Below, in pieces: positions 9,143 through 17,305 of a stretch of 33,008 nucleotides of DNA. The stretch covers positions 1 to 33,008 of the forward strand of contig WRKZ01000017.1 in the NCBI GenBank assembly GCA_009777835.1. Reading direction: 5' to 3'. The translations under genes were made by a program, and so were the position numbers. The DNA comes from Oscillospiraceae bacterium. GTDB taxonomy: Bacteria; Bacillota; Clostridia; Oscillospirales; Ruminococcaceae. The notes below the pieces were generated by a model. It was not told the origin of the DNA, did no database searches, and saw only the letters and a list, made by a program, of their open reading frames with translations. The first letter of the stretch is position 1; the number at the start of each line of letters is the position of its first letter.

Positions 9143-9793
9143 TTATTCGGATTCTGACGTTTCCCCTTTCATATCTTCAATTCCGGGGATTAATCTATTG
9201 CTTCCGGTAAGAATATAGCTGCTTATGAGCGAAAAAGTCTCATCACTTAAGACATAAGCCCCGGTTTCTTCTTTAAGTTGGCGCATCGAAAAGCCGAGTT
9301 TCCTCATAATCTCCTTAACGTCCCTGAAATCTCTTGCCCGCAGATAGTCTTTAGCCGTTGCCCCGATGAGTATCTGTGTATCAATGGCAACCACCTTCAT
9401 TCGTAACAATCCCTTTAAATCCAAGACGTTTACGGTAAACGTTTTCAACTCAAGGCTCTTCGAGAAGCGGAGTTTTCCTACCGCCGTTTCTACATCGGCT
9501 AAAGTTGAGTCAAACAGCATAACTTGATTATTAATCCATCGGGTGCCTAAACCGTATTCTATACCAACTTCGTCTATGATTCGCTTAACATCTTCAGAAA
9601 AATCTTCCCCGATGTAATCAAGGTCGGTAAACTCATTAGGATTCGCACGTATCTTTCTCATCAACAGGGCGAATCCGCCAACTACATTCAACTCGGCAGG
9701 CTGAATCTTCCCTTTGTACTTCGAATACAGACGTGAATCTAAATCCTCTAACGCTTTAATCAGTATAGAATTCCGGGCATTTACCTCTCCCAT
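9143..9793 (-). CDS. nucleotidyltransferase-like protein (AbiEii/DUF6036-like)
   Basis: A 216-residue soluble protein. The fold hint is VVGGFALLMR (residues 37-46), then TDLDY with Asp57 and Asp59, which fits the GG...DxD active site of minimal nucleotidyltransferases of the AbiEii/MNT type. Family assignment is from motif memory, not from a search. The start at 9793 overlaps the preceding small gene by 13 bases and has AGAGGGG upstream inside that gene, so the two are probably translated together. Comparable nucleotidyltransferases act as toxins, antitoxins or RNA-modifying enzymes in two-gene modules. No direct evidence fixes the role here. Codon use does not look foreign by eye. Confidence 0.6.
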   Translation of the reverse strand: MGEVNARNSILIKALEDLDSRLYSKYKGKIQPAELNVVGGFALLMRKIRANPNEFTDLDYIGEDFSEDVKRIIDEVGIEYGLGTRWINNQVMLFDSTLADVETAVGKLRFSKSLELKTFTVNVLDLKGLLRMKVVAIDTQILIGATAKDYLRARDFRDVKEIMRKLGFSMRQLKEETGAYVLSDETFSLISSYILTGSNRLIPGIEDMKGETSESE

Positions 9794-10020
9794 CGTATTC
9801 CCCTCTGCTCAAAATAATCTTTTGCAAACTTCACCTGTTTCGGCGAAAACTTTTCTTGATTAGCCTTAACATAAAAATACAAAGCGCGCCTGTCGATTGC
9901 AAAGAGTTTCTCGAAAAAACGCATGAATTGCGGGTTGCTGTCTGTATACAGATTGCGCGCTATATTATTGACATTCATAAACCGTGCAATCATCTCGCCT
10001 AAATCTGTTCCCTTATCCAT
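9781..10020 (-). CDS. small protein of unknown function, partner of the nucleotidyltransferase
   Basis: A 79-residue, probably all-helical protein, not recognised. It is rich in aromatic and basic residues in its C-terminal half (RRALYFYVKANQEKF, ending EQRGIRWER). It has no signal peptide or membrane segment. AAAGGGGA sits just upstream of the ATG, and its 3' end overlaps the nucleotidyltransferase start by 13 bases. That tight overlap suggests the two proteins work together, for instance as a regulator/enzyme or toxin-antitoxin pair; this is inference from arrangement only. It lies 23 bases after the smr-like gene and seems to be part of the same transcript. Confidence 0.65.
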   Translation of the reverse strand: MDKGTDLGEMIARFMNVNNIARNLYTDSNPQFMRFFEKLFAIDRRALYFYVKANQEKFSPKQVKFAKDYFEQRGIRWER

Positions 10021-10043
10021 GAATTTCCCCTTTCATATCTTCT

Positions 10044-10289
10044 TCATATCTTCTTCAAATAAATCATTGACTCTCCGTCGTTAGCGAAACAAGGCATAAC
10101 CTCACTGATTCGCGGTGAATCCAGTCGATTGCGGACTAAATCGCGTAACACCGTTCCCCTGCTGTACCCGTGAATCACGAGAATCTTTTCGGCATTTTGC
10201 GGAGCGCGCCGAATCTCAAACTCAATATGCCGTTTCGCCTGTTCCGGCGTAAACCCATGTATATCTATGACTTTATGCGGACGTTTCAT
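10044..10289 (-). CDS. stand-alone Smr-domain protein
   Basis: An 81-residue protein consisting almost only of an Smr (small MutS-related) domain. It begins VIDIHGFTPEQAKRHIE, matching the DLHG start of Smr, and contains VIHGYSRGTVLRDLV, matching the HGxGxGxLR core with Ser-Arg replacing the usual Gly-Lys/Thr. The terminal strand SMIYLKKI follows. Smr domains bind or nick nucleic acid, either as the tail of MutS2 or as small stand-alone proteins. The weaker core and absence of other domains leave catalysis uncertain. The start codon overlaps the stop of the GH3 gene by 4 bases (ATGA). Confidence 0.72.
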   Translation of the reverse strand: MKRPHKVIDIHGFTPEQAKRHIEFEIRRAPQNAEKILVIHGYSRGTVLRDLVRNRLDSPRISEVMPCFANDGESMIYLKKI

Positions 10290-13144
10290 ACCAACCGAAT
10301 CTCCAACAAATTCACGTACTGCGACAGCTTCAACGTCAACTTCCCGGACTTCAAGCTCACCTGCTCGAAATCACAGCATAGTTTCGCGAACGCAGTCGGG
10401 CAAGCACAAGCCGGAACTTCGATTTCGCCTGCCTGTACATCATCGATGAATACACCTATTTTTCCCACACTCACGTCCATCGATGCGGCGACTTCAATAC
10501 CCTTAACCCCGCTGAAATCCACACCGTAATAATCCACCGCACCATTCCACTGCGGCGCATGAACGTAATAACCTTCCCGATTTTTATCATAACGAATCAC
10601 AATCGAACGTTTCGCCTCATAATCGACCGCCGCCGTGATTTCACACAGATTTCGCAGAGGGACTTCCTCACCCTCCACCCGAATATCGGCGGTACAACGC
10701 ACATCACTGCTTGAAGCGGCGGCGCAGAATCGATACTCGCCCGATTCCACGGCGAACTTATGACGGCTCACGTCCCAAAACCGCAGCCGCTCAATCGAAA
10801 ACTCGAAAGTCACGTCTACAGTCTCACCCGGCTCGATTCCCTGCCGTATGAACTCACAGAGTTGTTTCATCGGACGTTTCACCCGCGGATTCAATGCCGT
10901 GAAATATATCTGCACGACTTCTTCGCCGTAAACCTCTGATACGTTCGTGACCTTCAAAGCGATTTCTATGTTCTCGCCGTTTTGCTTCACGGTGAAGCCG
11001 GAATACTCGAATTTCGAATAAGACAGCCCGTGTCCGAACGGATACAGCGGAATCCCCTTGAAATAGAGATAGGTAGAACCCGACTCCGCTATGTCGTAAT
11101 TCTTAATGTCGGGGAGGTCGCGGTCTCTCTTGTACCAGGTCTGCGGAAGCCGTCCCGCAGGATTATACCGCCCGAGAAGTACATCCGCCATAGCTCGCCC
11201 CGATTCCGGGCCGCCGTGTGCCGTGTGGATTATAGCGGGGAGATTATCCTCGAACAATATACTGTAAGGGTAACTCGAAGTAACCACCGTGACTATATTT
11301 TTATCGTTTTTCTTATAGCGCATATTGCTAATCAGGGTCTGCTGTAACTCCGAAAGAGCCAACCTCTTGCGGTCTGCGCACTCACGTGCCGATACCATAG
11401 GGTCGTTTCCGACACAGACGACTGCATAATCGGCATTCGCTGCCAACTCAGCGGCGGCTTCCATACCGTCCGATAAGATTTTCACTTTGAACCCCTTCGC
11501 CGAAGCAATACCGCCCGGCTCGAATTCGCACAACCGCCCGCCGGAATCAACGGCTATATCTTTACCTCTCCAACTCTTGAGGGTTTGCATCTTATACTCT
11601 AAACTATAGCGGAAAATCATACGCCCGAACCACTCATAAGTGCTTTCACCCGCGGCATTAACGTAGCCTGCCGGAGCGTCCGAGACGATTACACCGTCAT
11701 CTGCTTCCGAACAACGCAGAAGTTTTCCATTATGCTCAGATACGAACACAACGAAACAATTCGAGGAATCCGCATAAGAGTTTTCATGCCCCCATTCGAT
11801 TATCTTGAATCGACATTCCGGAGTAATCTCATCGGAATCCGCAACAATCGAACCATCGCCTTTGACCGACAAGTACCTACCATTAAAGACGGATTTTATA
11901 GCAACTATGTCACAAGCGTCATGATAAGTTACCCGCTCTGCGCCGAGAACTTCACGCAATCCCGACAGAATCGTGCTGCTGTAGTCGGACATTCCCGTAT
12001 ACCAGTCCTTAAAAACCGTATCTCCATGGAGTCCCACAACTGCTACCGTGCATTTGCCGTCGTCTTTTATAGGGAGCGTACCGCTCTCATTCTTTAACAG
12101 CGTAATACATTCCCGCGCGGCACGTGCATTGACCGCCTTGAACTCATCACAGTTGAGTTTTTCTTCGGGAATGTTCGCATAAGGATTCGATTCCGACGGC
12201 GAGAATTCACCCAACATGAATCGCCCTGTTAACACCTCCGAAATCGCCGAATCCAACATTTCCTCGCTTATCTCCCCGGATTCAATCGCGGCTTTCGCCG
12301 TTGCAATAGTGGTGGCATGAACCGCCGAAGACTCGGTTATGATATTAATTCCCGCTTTGAGGGCGAGGGCGAGGGTTTCGGTATGGGAATCGCTGAATTT
12401 ATGTGCGTTGACATTCCCGCAGAAGTCGCCGCCGTCGGTCACAGCGAACAACATTCCCCACTCTTCCTTGCAAACCCGCCGAACATCGGGATTAATAATC
12501 GCAGGAAGCCCCGACAACTCATTATACGCCGTCATGAGCGAATGTGCCGCCCCTGCACGAATCGCAGGCTCGAACGCGGCATAATAATACTCACGAAGCA
12601 GTCGTGCATCTACATTAGCAGAATCCCGCAGTCTGTCCTCTTCATGATTATTACAACAGAAGTGCTTCAACCCGCACAGAACCCGCAGATACTCCGGGTG
12701 TTCCCCTCTCATTCCCCGACAGTAAGCGGTGGACATTTCCCCCGTAAGAAACGGGTCTTCGCCGTAACTCTCTTCATTTCGACCCCATCGCGGGTCACGA
12801 CAGAGGTCAACCGTCGGCCCCCAGACCATCAAAGCCTCGTAGGGGCGTTTACTGTTATAGATTCTCGTTTCCGTCCCGCAGATTTCGCCGAGTTTATACA
12901 TTAAATCCGGGTCAAACGTCGCCGCAAGCCCGATTGGTTGCGGAAACACCGTCGAAATCTCGCCCGGGGTTCGTGAAACATATCCGCGCGCGACTTCGGT
13001 GCCGAAACGACATTCGGCGATTCCCAACCGCTCGATTGCTTGTTGGGCAGACGGTAACAACCCGATTTTCTCGTCAAGGCTAAGTTGCGAAACTAAATCG
13101 GCAATCGTTTCATTAATGATTTTCATGGTTTTCATAGTTTTCAT
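10286..13144 (-). CDS. glycoside hydrolase family 3 with inserted beta-trefoil-like segment
   Basis: A 952-residue cytoplasmic GH3 enzyme (no signal peptide). The TIM-barrel domain carries WGPTVDLCRDPRWGRNEESYGED (start about residue 108), GLKHFCCNN and the nucleophile region FAVTDGGD, with Asp237 the likely nucleophile. A segment at about 405-560 interrupts the usual alpha/beta sandwich. It resembles a fascin/ricin-type carbohydrate-binding trefoil (VFNGRYLSVKGDG, HNGKLLRCSEADD). The sandwich resumes (ADYAVVCVGNDP, AHGGPESGRAMADVLLG), followed by a fibronectin III-like domain and a C-terminal beta domain. The start at 13144 is preferred over the frame's first Met at 13207 because AAGGAAG (13151-13157) precedes it by six bases. 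Substrate is likely beta-glucosides or beta-xylosides. Confidence 0.88.
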   Translation of the reverse strand: MKTMKTMKIINETIADLVSQLSLDEKIGLLPSAQQAIERLGIAECRFGTEVARGYVSRTPGEISTVFPQPIGLAATFDPDLMYKLGEICGTETRIYNSKRPYEALMVWGPTVDLCRDPRWGRNEESYGEDPFLTGEMSTAYCRGMRGEHPEYLRVLCGLKHFCCNNHEEDRLRDSANVDARLLREYYYAAFEPAIRAGAAHSLMTAYNELSGLPAIINPDVRRVCKEEWGMLFAVTDGGDFCGNVNAHKFSDSHTETLALALKAGINIITESSAVHATTIATAKAAIESGEISEEMLDSAISEVLTGRFMLGEFSPSESNPYANIPEEKLNCDEFKAVNARAARECITLLKNESGTLPIKDDGKCTVAVVGLHGDTVFKDWYTGMSDYSSTILSGLREVLGAERVTYHDACDIVAIKSVFNGRYLSVKGDGSIVADSDEITPECRFKIIEWGHENSYADSSNCFVVFVSEHNGKLLRCSEADDGVIVSDAPAGYVNAAGESTYEWFGRMIFRYSLEYKMQTLKSWRGKDIAVDSGGRLCEFEPGGIASAKGFKVKILSDGMEAAAELAANADYAVVCVGNDPMVSARECADRKRLALSELQQTLISNMRYKKNDKNIVTVVTSSYPYSILFEDNLPAIIHTAHGGPESGRAMADVLLGRYNPAGRLPQTWYKRDRDLPDIKNYDIAESGSTYLYFKGIPLYPFGHGLSYSKFEYSGFTVKQNGENIEIALKVTNVSEVYGEEVVQIYFTALNPRVKRPMKQLCEFIRQGIEPGETVDVTFEFSIERLRFWDVSRHKFAVESGEYRFCAAASSSDVRCTADIRVEGEEVPLRNLCEITAAVDYEAKRSIVIRYDKNREGYYVHAPQWNGAVDYYGVDFSGVKGIEVAASMDVSVGKIGVFIDDVQAGEIEVPACACPTAFAKLCCDFEQVSLKSGKLTLKLSQYVNLLEIRLV

Positions 13145-13865
13145 AATATTCTTCCTTCTGATTTTGATTACGTTTTTTCTGTAACTTTCGTTCAGCTCTT
13201 TCGGCAAAGATTCTCAAAGTTAAAATTGAAATAATTCCCGCTATAACCGACAATACTATAGAGAACACAACAATGGTGGGGACGAATCCGTTGAAAGCAC
13301 CCGCGGCGTGTTCGCTTTCGCTGATTATAATTCGTTCGGCAAGCGGAGTAAAGGTAAATTCTTCTACTGAAATTTCTTCCGGATTTTCTTCCGGATTTTC
13401 TTCCGGTTCAAATATTTTGAAGATTTTGAAATCAGCCGCCAACAAATCAAATCCCGCTTTGGAATAACCCACCACTAAGGCTTCGTCTTCCGCCATCGCA
13501 TCGAACACCAACGAATCCGAAAGTTCTTCCTCCTCCCCGTGGAGTTGCGTGTTACTGAGTCTCACATAATTAATGTTGGTGTGTTCCCTGCCGTATGACT
13601 CAAGAAATTCCCGTCGGTCTTGCCGATTATCGTGGGCTGAAACACTCTCCGACAGAATCGTAAACCCGGTTTCGAGGGTTTGACGATAAAGTCCGATGTT
13701 ATTCGCGGCGGCTTCACGCGAGGAATCCAGCGCGACCTTCGCGTCCGATTCGATTACGGCGTTCAACCCGCGTTGTCCCATAATCGAAAACGCAACAATC
13801 GGCGAAACCGTAAACCATAACAAAATCAAGGTAAAAATCACAACGTTTGATTTATTTGCTTTCAC
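13113..13865 (-). CDS. unknown two-TM protein with extracytoplasmic domain
   Basis: A 250-residue membrane protein, not recognised. One N-terminal helix (about 8-29) is followed by about 155 residues predicted outside, a second helix (about 195-217), and a short, highly charged cytoplasmic tail. The layout recalls a sensor or transporter accessory, but no signalling domain follows the second helix. The outer region holds an acidic PEENPEENPEE repeat. The start is GTG at 13865, with AAGGAG (13874-13879) eight bases upstream. The last 32 bases overlap the GH3 start, where a 9-base repeat encodes NYENHENH here and MKTMKTMK in the GH3 frame. It is the first gene of the minus-strand block and has a candidate promoter. 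Confidence 0.7.
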   Translation of the reverse strand: MKANKSNVVIFTLILLWFTVSPIVAFSIMGQRGLNAVIESDAKVALDSSREAAANNIGLYRQTLETGFTILSESVSAHDNRQDRREFLESYGREHTNINYVRLSNTQLHGEEEELSDSLVFDAMAEDEALVVGYSKAGFDLLAADFKIFKIFEPEENPEENPEEISVEEFTFTPLAERIIISESEHAAGAFNGFVPTIVVFSIVLSVIAGIISILTLRIFAERAERKLQKKRNQNQKEEYYENYENHENH

Positions 13866-13912
13866 AAGAGATTCTCCTTACTTCCTTTCTATACGAACAT
13901 ACAATCTTCTAT

Positions 13913-13941
13913 AGTATATCACAGATTTTATTTAAAGTAAA
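13913..13941 (-). promoter_or_regulatory. candidate sigma-A promoter for the minus-strand block
   Basis: On the minus strand, TTTACT (13936-13941) and TATACT (13913-13918) are separated by 17 bases, and TGA directly precedes TATACT, giving an extended -10. The GTG start of the membrane protein is about 50 bases downstream. This would be the main promoter for the gene run extending toward 1624. Confidence 0.55.
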
Positions 13942-14112
13942 GGGTCACTCAATGATTTATCAAGAAAAATTTGTTGTTTCTAACGAAATTTACCTATGAT
14001 ATTCGCCGACGATTGCGTAATAATATTATTGCAAAAGCATTTTGGGCTTTTGTAATTTGAAACAGAGAAACGTTAAAAATTGCGTTCTCTCATTTATTGG
14101 AGGATTAATATA
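13942..14112 (+). other. AT-rich leader region of the spore protein gene
   Basis: This stretch has no gene. It contains one small hairpin, CAAAAGC (14032-14038) pairing with GCTTTTG (14046-14052) across a 7-base loop, and an AT-rich region expected to hold the forespore promoter. No -35/-10 pair good enough to call was found. Confidence 0.35.
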
Positions 14113-14286
14113 ATGGCTAAGAATAAAGATGCTTTAAACGGATTGAAAATGCAAGCTGCAACCGAAGTAAACGTTCCTTTGAAACAGAACGGTTATAACG
14201 GCGACCTCACCGCTAAACAGGTTGGTTCTGTAGGCGGACAGATGGTTCGTAAGATGATTGAAAATTACGAAAACGGCGTTAGATAG
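14113..14286 (+). CDS. alpha/beta-type small acid-soluble spore protein
   Basis: A 57-residue protein of the SASP alpha/beta family. In dormant spores these coat DNA, shift it toward an A-like form and protect it from UV, and are degraded at germination. The C-terminal half carries the family signature as VGSVGGQMVRKMIENYE (compare GGEMTKRLI in Bacillus proteins). The N-terminal half has NGLKMQAATEVNV, aligned with the usual KxEIAxEVG germination-protease region. An upstream in-frame Met at 14080 is ignored because GGAGG (14099-14103) serves the ATG at 14113. It is flanked by AT-rich DNA on the left and palindromic repeats on the right. Expression is probably in the forespore under sigma-G, but no convincing sigma-G box was found. 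Confidence 0.9.
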   Translation: MAKNKDALNGLKMQAATEVNVPLKQNGYNGDLTAKQVGSVGGQMVRKMIENYENGVR

Positions 14287-14460
14287 CAAAACAAGAGCTC
14301 ACAGGTCGGCGGCTCCGCCGTCGAGCAGGTGAGCTTGACGAAAGCAAAACAAGAGTTCACAGGTCGGCGGCTTCGCCGCTGGCAGGCTGCTTGACGAGGC
14401 AAAAAGCAAAACAAGAGCCGCCGGGTCGTGGCTCTGCCACGAGCAGGGTGGCTTGACGAA
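14286..14460 (+). repeat. three tandem copies of a GCAAAACAAGAGC palindromic repeat
   Basis: The copies start with GCAAAACAAGAG at 14286, 14344 and 14406 and end in a GCTTGACGA-like sequence. Each contains an inner perfect hairpin: CGGCGG/CCGCCG in copy 1, GCGGC/GCCGC in copy 2 and TCGTGGC/GCCACGA in copy 3. The hairpin sequence changes between copies while pairing is kept. Read on the minus strand, each ends in a stem followed by GCTCTTGTTTT, like a terminator, so the set lies suitably downstream of the minus-strand regulator gene. Confidence 0.85.
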
Positions 14461-14473
14461 ATAAAAGCAAACC

Positions 14474-14506
14474 AAGGCAGTGAAGATTCTTCTTCACTGC
14501 CTTTTT
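14474..14506 (+). terminator. Rho-independent terminator
   Basis: A perfect 13-base-pair stem, AAGGCAGTGAAGA (14474-14486) with TCTTCACTGCCTT (14491-14503), has a TTCT loop and T residues through 14506. It follows the spore gene and repeats, and sits three bases from the stop of the convergent regulator gene, so it may work in both directions. Confidence 0.85.
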
Positions 14507-14509
14507 GCG

Positions 14510-17038
14510 CTAAACATCCAACAATCCATGCTCACGAATTTTCACGATAGCATCCACCGAACAAGACACATCCAATTTCTTGAAAATCAAAGCCATATGC
14601 GATTTAATTGTAGAAGGCTTGATTCCCATTTTCTCCGCCATTTCTTTATGAGTGAGTCCGTCGTTCAAATGATGCAGAATTTTCCTCTGCTGTTCAGTGA
14701 ATTTCAAGTTCTGCGATGTCCTTCCCCCGGTCAGACCTTTTGAATTTTTCGCCTTGACGAGGGCGCGATAATACAACGACTTCACTTCCGAAGCGGTAAG
14801 TTCGCCGTTATAATCCTTCTGAATCACCCGCTTGAGCAGTTTGTGTAACATATTGGAAAGTTCCGCACCGTCATTCACAAACATCTGTATGAACCCGTTT
14901 TCTCTCGAGATGATAATCGCCGATTGGAGGGAATTTAACGCTTCTTCCCGATTTCCCCTGTTTTTCTTCCAGTAAGCGATTGCAAGGAGAATATTCACCT
15001 CAATCAAGTCAAGGGTTCGGCGGTATCGAGTACACATATTCTGCAATTTCTTGAGGAACAAAATCGCGAGATTCCATTCCCCCGACGTGATGTAAGCCCG
15101 CACCGTCGTGAAATGCCGATACAGCTTATAGAACGACAATTCCCCGTGAGAATCGGTGTTATTGCTGTTGGAGAGCCAATCGCGCGCAACAGAAACGTCC
15201 CCTTCATCCAGTTTAAGTCTGCACACGAACGCTTGGAAATTCGCATTGAGGTAGTACGCTTTATGCCGCCGAATCATCCCCCCGATATCTTCCAGGATTT
15301 TACGGCTTTCGCTTTCTTCACCCTGTGCAATCAAGACGGTAGCGAGCAACATATACGAACAAAACTGGGTTTCGGGTGCGAAACTGTCTTTCAAAAGCGC
15401 GTTCGCCTCCGAAGCCAATTCATATGCGGTATCGAGTTCGCCTTTTTCATAAGCGAGTCCGCCGCGAATAAGCCTCTCCATCAAATCGTACTCTTCCCCC
15501 ACCAAAACGCCGACTGTTTTTTTGAGCATCTTCCACTCGGCATCATCGGCATTACAATATTCGGAAAAATCCCGCGCACTACGGTGACAATACGGCATAT
15601 TCTGCGAAATCGACGGCGTGTTCGACTGTCCGAACAAAGACAGGGGGAGTTTCTTCAACCCTTTTGCGACTTCGCGTACACTGTTGCGATAATCCATACA
15701 ACGCAGAAGAACAGCCGTCTGGGCAGAAGCGGGATGCTGAAAAATAATCTTAGGCAGAACCGCAAAGTATCGGTCTAAGTAGGATTCCATATCAGCCCCC
15801 CGCCCTTCCACATAGGAAGACCATGCCTGCACTTCCAGCAAGAACGGATACTCATCCACAATGGATTCATCCACCGATAAGCTGATAATCGACAGGGTTT
15901 CTTCAATGGCGGCATAAGGCGAATTATAGTTGTACATCTTGCGTAAACCCTTTGTGATTCCGCTTTTGTTCTTGGACTTGATGTAATATTCCACCGCTTT
16001 GAAATAATCACCGTTCTTGTAGAACCAATCGCCGACTTTTTTGTAAATCTCACTTTTGCGCTTCTCGTCTTCCCGGTCGAGGGTGTTGCGGAGAAAATCC
16101 ACAAATAAATGATGAAGCCGATACACCCCGGCAGAATCCACACTGATGAAGGCGTTTTCGCGTACAAGCCCGTTAAGGACTTCTTCCCCGTCTTTTCGCC
16201 CGCTCATGTAATTACAGAAAGCGGGTTTAAGCTCATCCTCAACCGATACACACAACAAGAAACTGCGACGTTCGGGCGACCACTTATCCCAAATCTGCTC
16301 CCGAATAAACGTCTCCAAATAAGACGAAATCATTTTTCTGCCGGTTTTCTCCCTGCCGGACAACATCAGTGCGTTCAGCCCGATTGCCCAGCCCCCGGTC
16401 TCCTCACAGGTCTTCTGCGCTTGATATTCGCTCATTGTTCGTCCGCGTAAGGCGAAAAACTCCTTGATTTCACTCGGGGTAAACCTGAACTCTTCCCCGC
16501 CGATTACAGTAATCTGCTCCTTCACCACAAACTCCGAAAAACAGTCCGGCGGTTCGGCACGACTGAGAAAACACAGACTCACGAACTCCGACAATTCCTC
16601 GATGAACGTCGGCAACCGTTTCAAGACTTCGCAATCGGTGAGCAGGTGCAAATCGTCCAACACAAGAATAGCCTCGCCTCTTTCGTTTCCCTCGGTGTTT
16701 TCGCGACTGTACAAGCCGAACGAAATGAGCGCGCTTTCCAGGAACTCAAACGGTGCAGACGCAAACGTATTCTGCGAAACGAGCGATTTAAGCTCGACAT
16801 TGCCCGACTGAATCGTGAGAAGTGCCATTACAAGGCGTTTGCAGAATTTGCCGGGGTTCTTCCCCGCAGATTCGCTGATTGCGAGCCATGCACCGGGACC
16901 TTTTCGCCGTGAAAGCCACATTCTCACCGAAAATGTTTTGCCGTAACCGGCAGGCGCGTGAATGTACATAAATCGCCCCGCGGCGACCGAATCCAAACGT
17001 TCCATTACCCTCTTCCTCGGGATAGCAGAATGATTCAC
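14510..17038 (-). CDS. MalT/LuxR-type ATP-dependent transcriptional regulator
   Basis: An 842-residue STAND-type regulator. Walker A is HAPAGYGKT (27-35) and Walker B is AILVLDDLHLL (about 123-133). A winged-helix/ARC2-like region follows, then a long run of TPR-like helices (about 340-740). The C-terminal LuxR helix-turn-helix is LKFTEQQRKILHHLNDGLTH (from about residue 775), then TIKSHMALIFKKL. By analogy with MalT it would bind ATP and an inducer, oligomerise and activate transcription. The start is GTG at 17038, with AGGAGG (17049-17054) ten bases away. It is divergent from the cyclase operon across 267 bases, so that operon is the natural target candidate. The inducer is unknown. Confidence 0.88.
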   Translation of the reverse strand: MNHSAIPRKRVMERLDSVAAGRFMYIHAPAGYGKTFSVRMWLSRRKGPGAWLAISESAGKNPGKFCKRLVMALLTIQSGNVELKSLVSQNTFASAPFEFLESALISFGLYSRENTEGNERGEAILVLDDLHLLTDCEVLKRLPTFIEELSEFVSLCFLSRAEPPDCFSEFVVKEQITVIGGEEFRFTPSEIKEFFALRGRTMSEYQAQKTCEETGGWAIGLNALMLSGREKTGRKMISSYLETFIREQIWDKWSPERRSFLLCVSVEDELKPAFCNYMSGRKDGEEVLNGLVRENAFISVDSAGVYRLHHLFVDFLRNTLDREDEKRKSEIYKKVGDWFYKNGDYFKAVEYYIKSKNKSGITKGLRKMYNYNSPYAAIEETLSIISLSVDESIVDEYPFLLEVQAWSSYVEGRGADMESYLDRYFAVLPKIIFQHPASAQTAVLLRCMDYRNSVREVAKGLKKLPLSLFGQSNTPSISQNMPYCHRSARDFSEYCNADDAEWKMLKKTVGVLVGEEYDLMERLIRGGLAYEKGELDTAYELASEANALLKDSFAPETQFCSYMLLATVLIAQGEESESRKILEDIGGMIRRHKAYYLNANFQAFVCRLKLDEGDVSVARDWLSNSNNTDSHGELSFYKLYRHFTTVRAYITSGEWNLAILFLKKLQNMCTRYRRTLDLIEVNILLAIAYWKKNRGNREEALNSLQSAIIISRENGFIQMFVNDGAELSNMLHKLLKRVIQKDYNGELTASEVKSLYYRALVKAKNSKGLTGGRTSQNLKFTEQQRKILHHLNDGLTHKEMAEKMGIKPSTIKSHMALIFKKLDVSCSVDAIVKIREHGLLDV

Positions 17039-17227
17039 TTTAATCGAACCTCCTGTTTCTTTTCTTTTTCTGTTTTCTTTTTCCTTTACTTCCTAGCTTA
17101 TCATGTTTCACAACAAAATTCAACCCCTTTTTAATATTTTAAGCACCCCCCACGGTTGCTTTTTTTCGCGCGATTTTTATCATATAATAAATCAACGCTT
17201 GTCGAAATATTACGCAATTTTTCATGC

Positions 17228-17256
17228 TTGACAATCCGCATATGAAGTGTTATACT
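17228..17256 (+). promoter_or_regulatory. sigma-A promoter of the cyclase operon
   Basis: TTGACA (17228-17233) and TATACT (17251-17256) are spaced by exactly 17 bases. TGT directly precedes the -10, giving an extended -10 as well. The perfect -35 suggests strong basal expression. The first gene starts 50 bases downstream, after CGGAGGG (17287-17293). The rest of the 17039-17305 gap is AT-rich; no clear inverted-repeat operator was found. Confidence 0.85.
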
Positions 17257-17305
17257 GATATGGGAGTATGAGCGTCCTGCCTGATTCGGAGGGAATAGTA
17301 TACAT

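Noticed and set aside
13145-13207. Upstream start for the GH3 enzyme, 21 codons longer
   Set aside because: The extension is basic and lies fully inside the upstream gene; AAGGAAG at 13151-13157 fits the ATG at 13144.
14080-14112. Upstream in-frame start for the spore protein
   Set aside because: The extra 11 residues lack family similarity, and the ribosome site at 14099-14103 serves the ATG at 14113.
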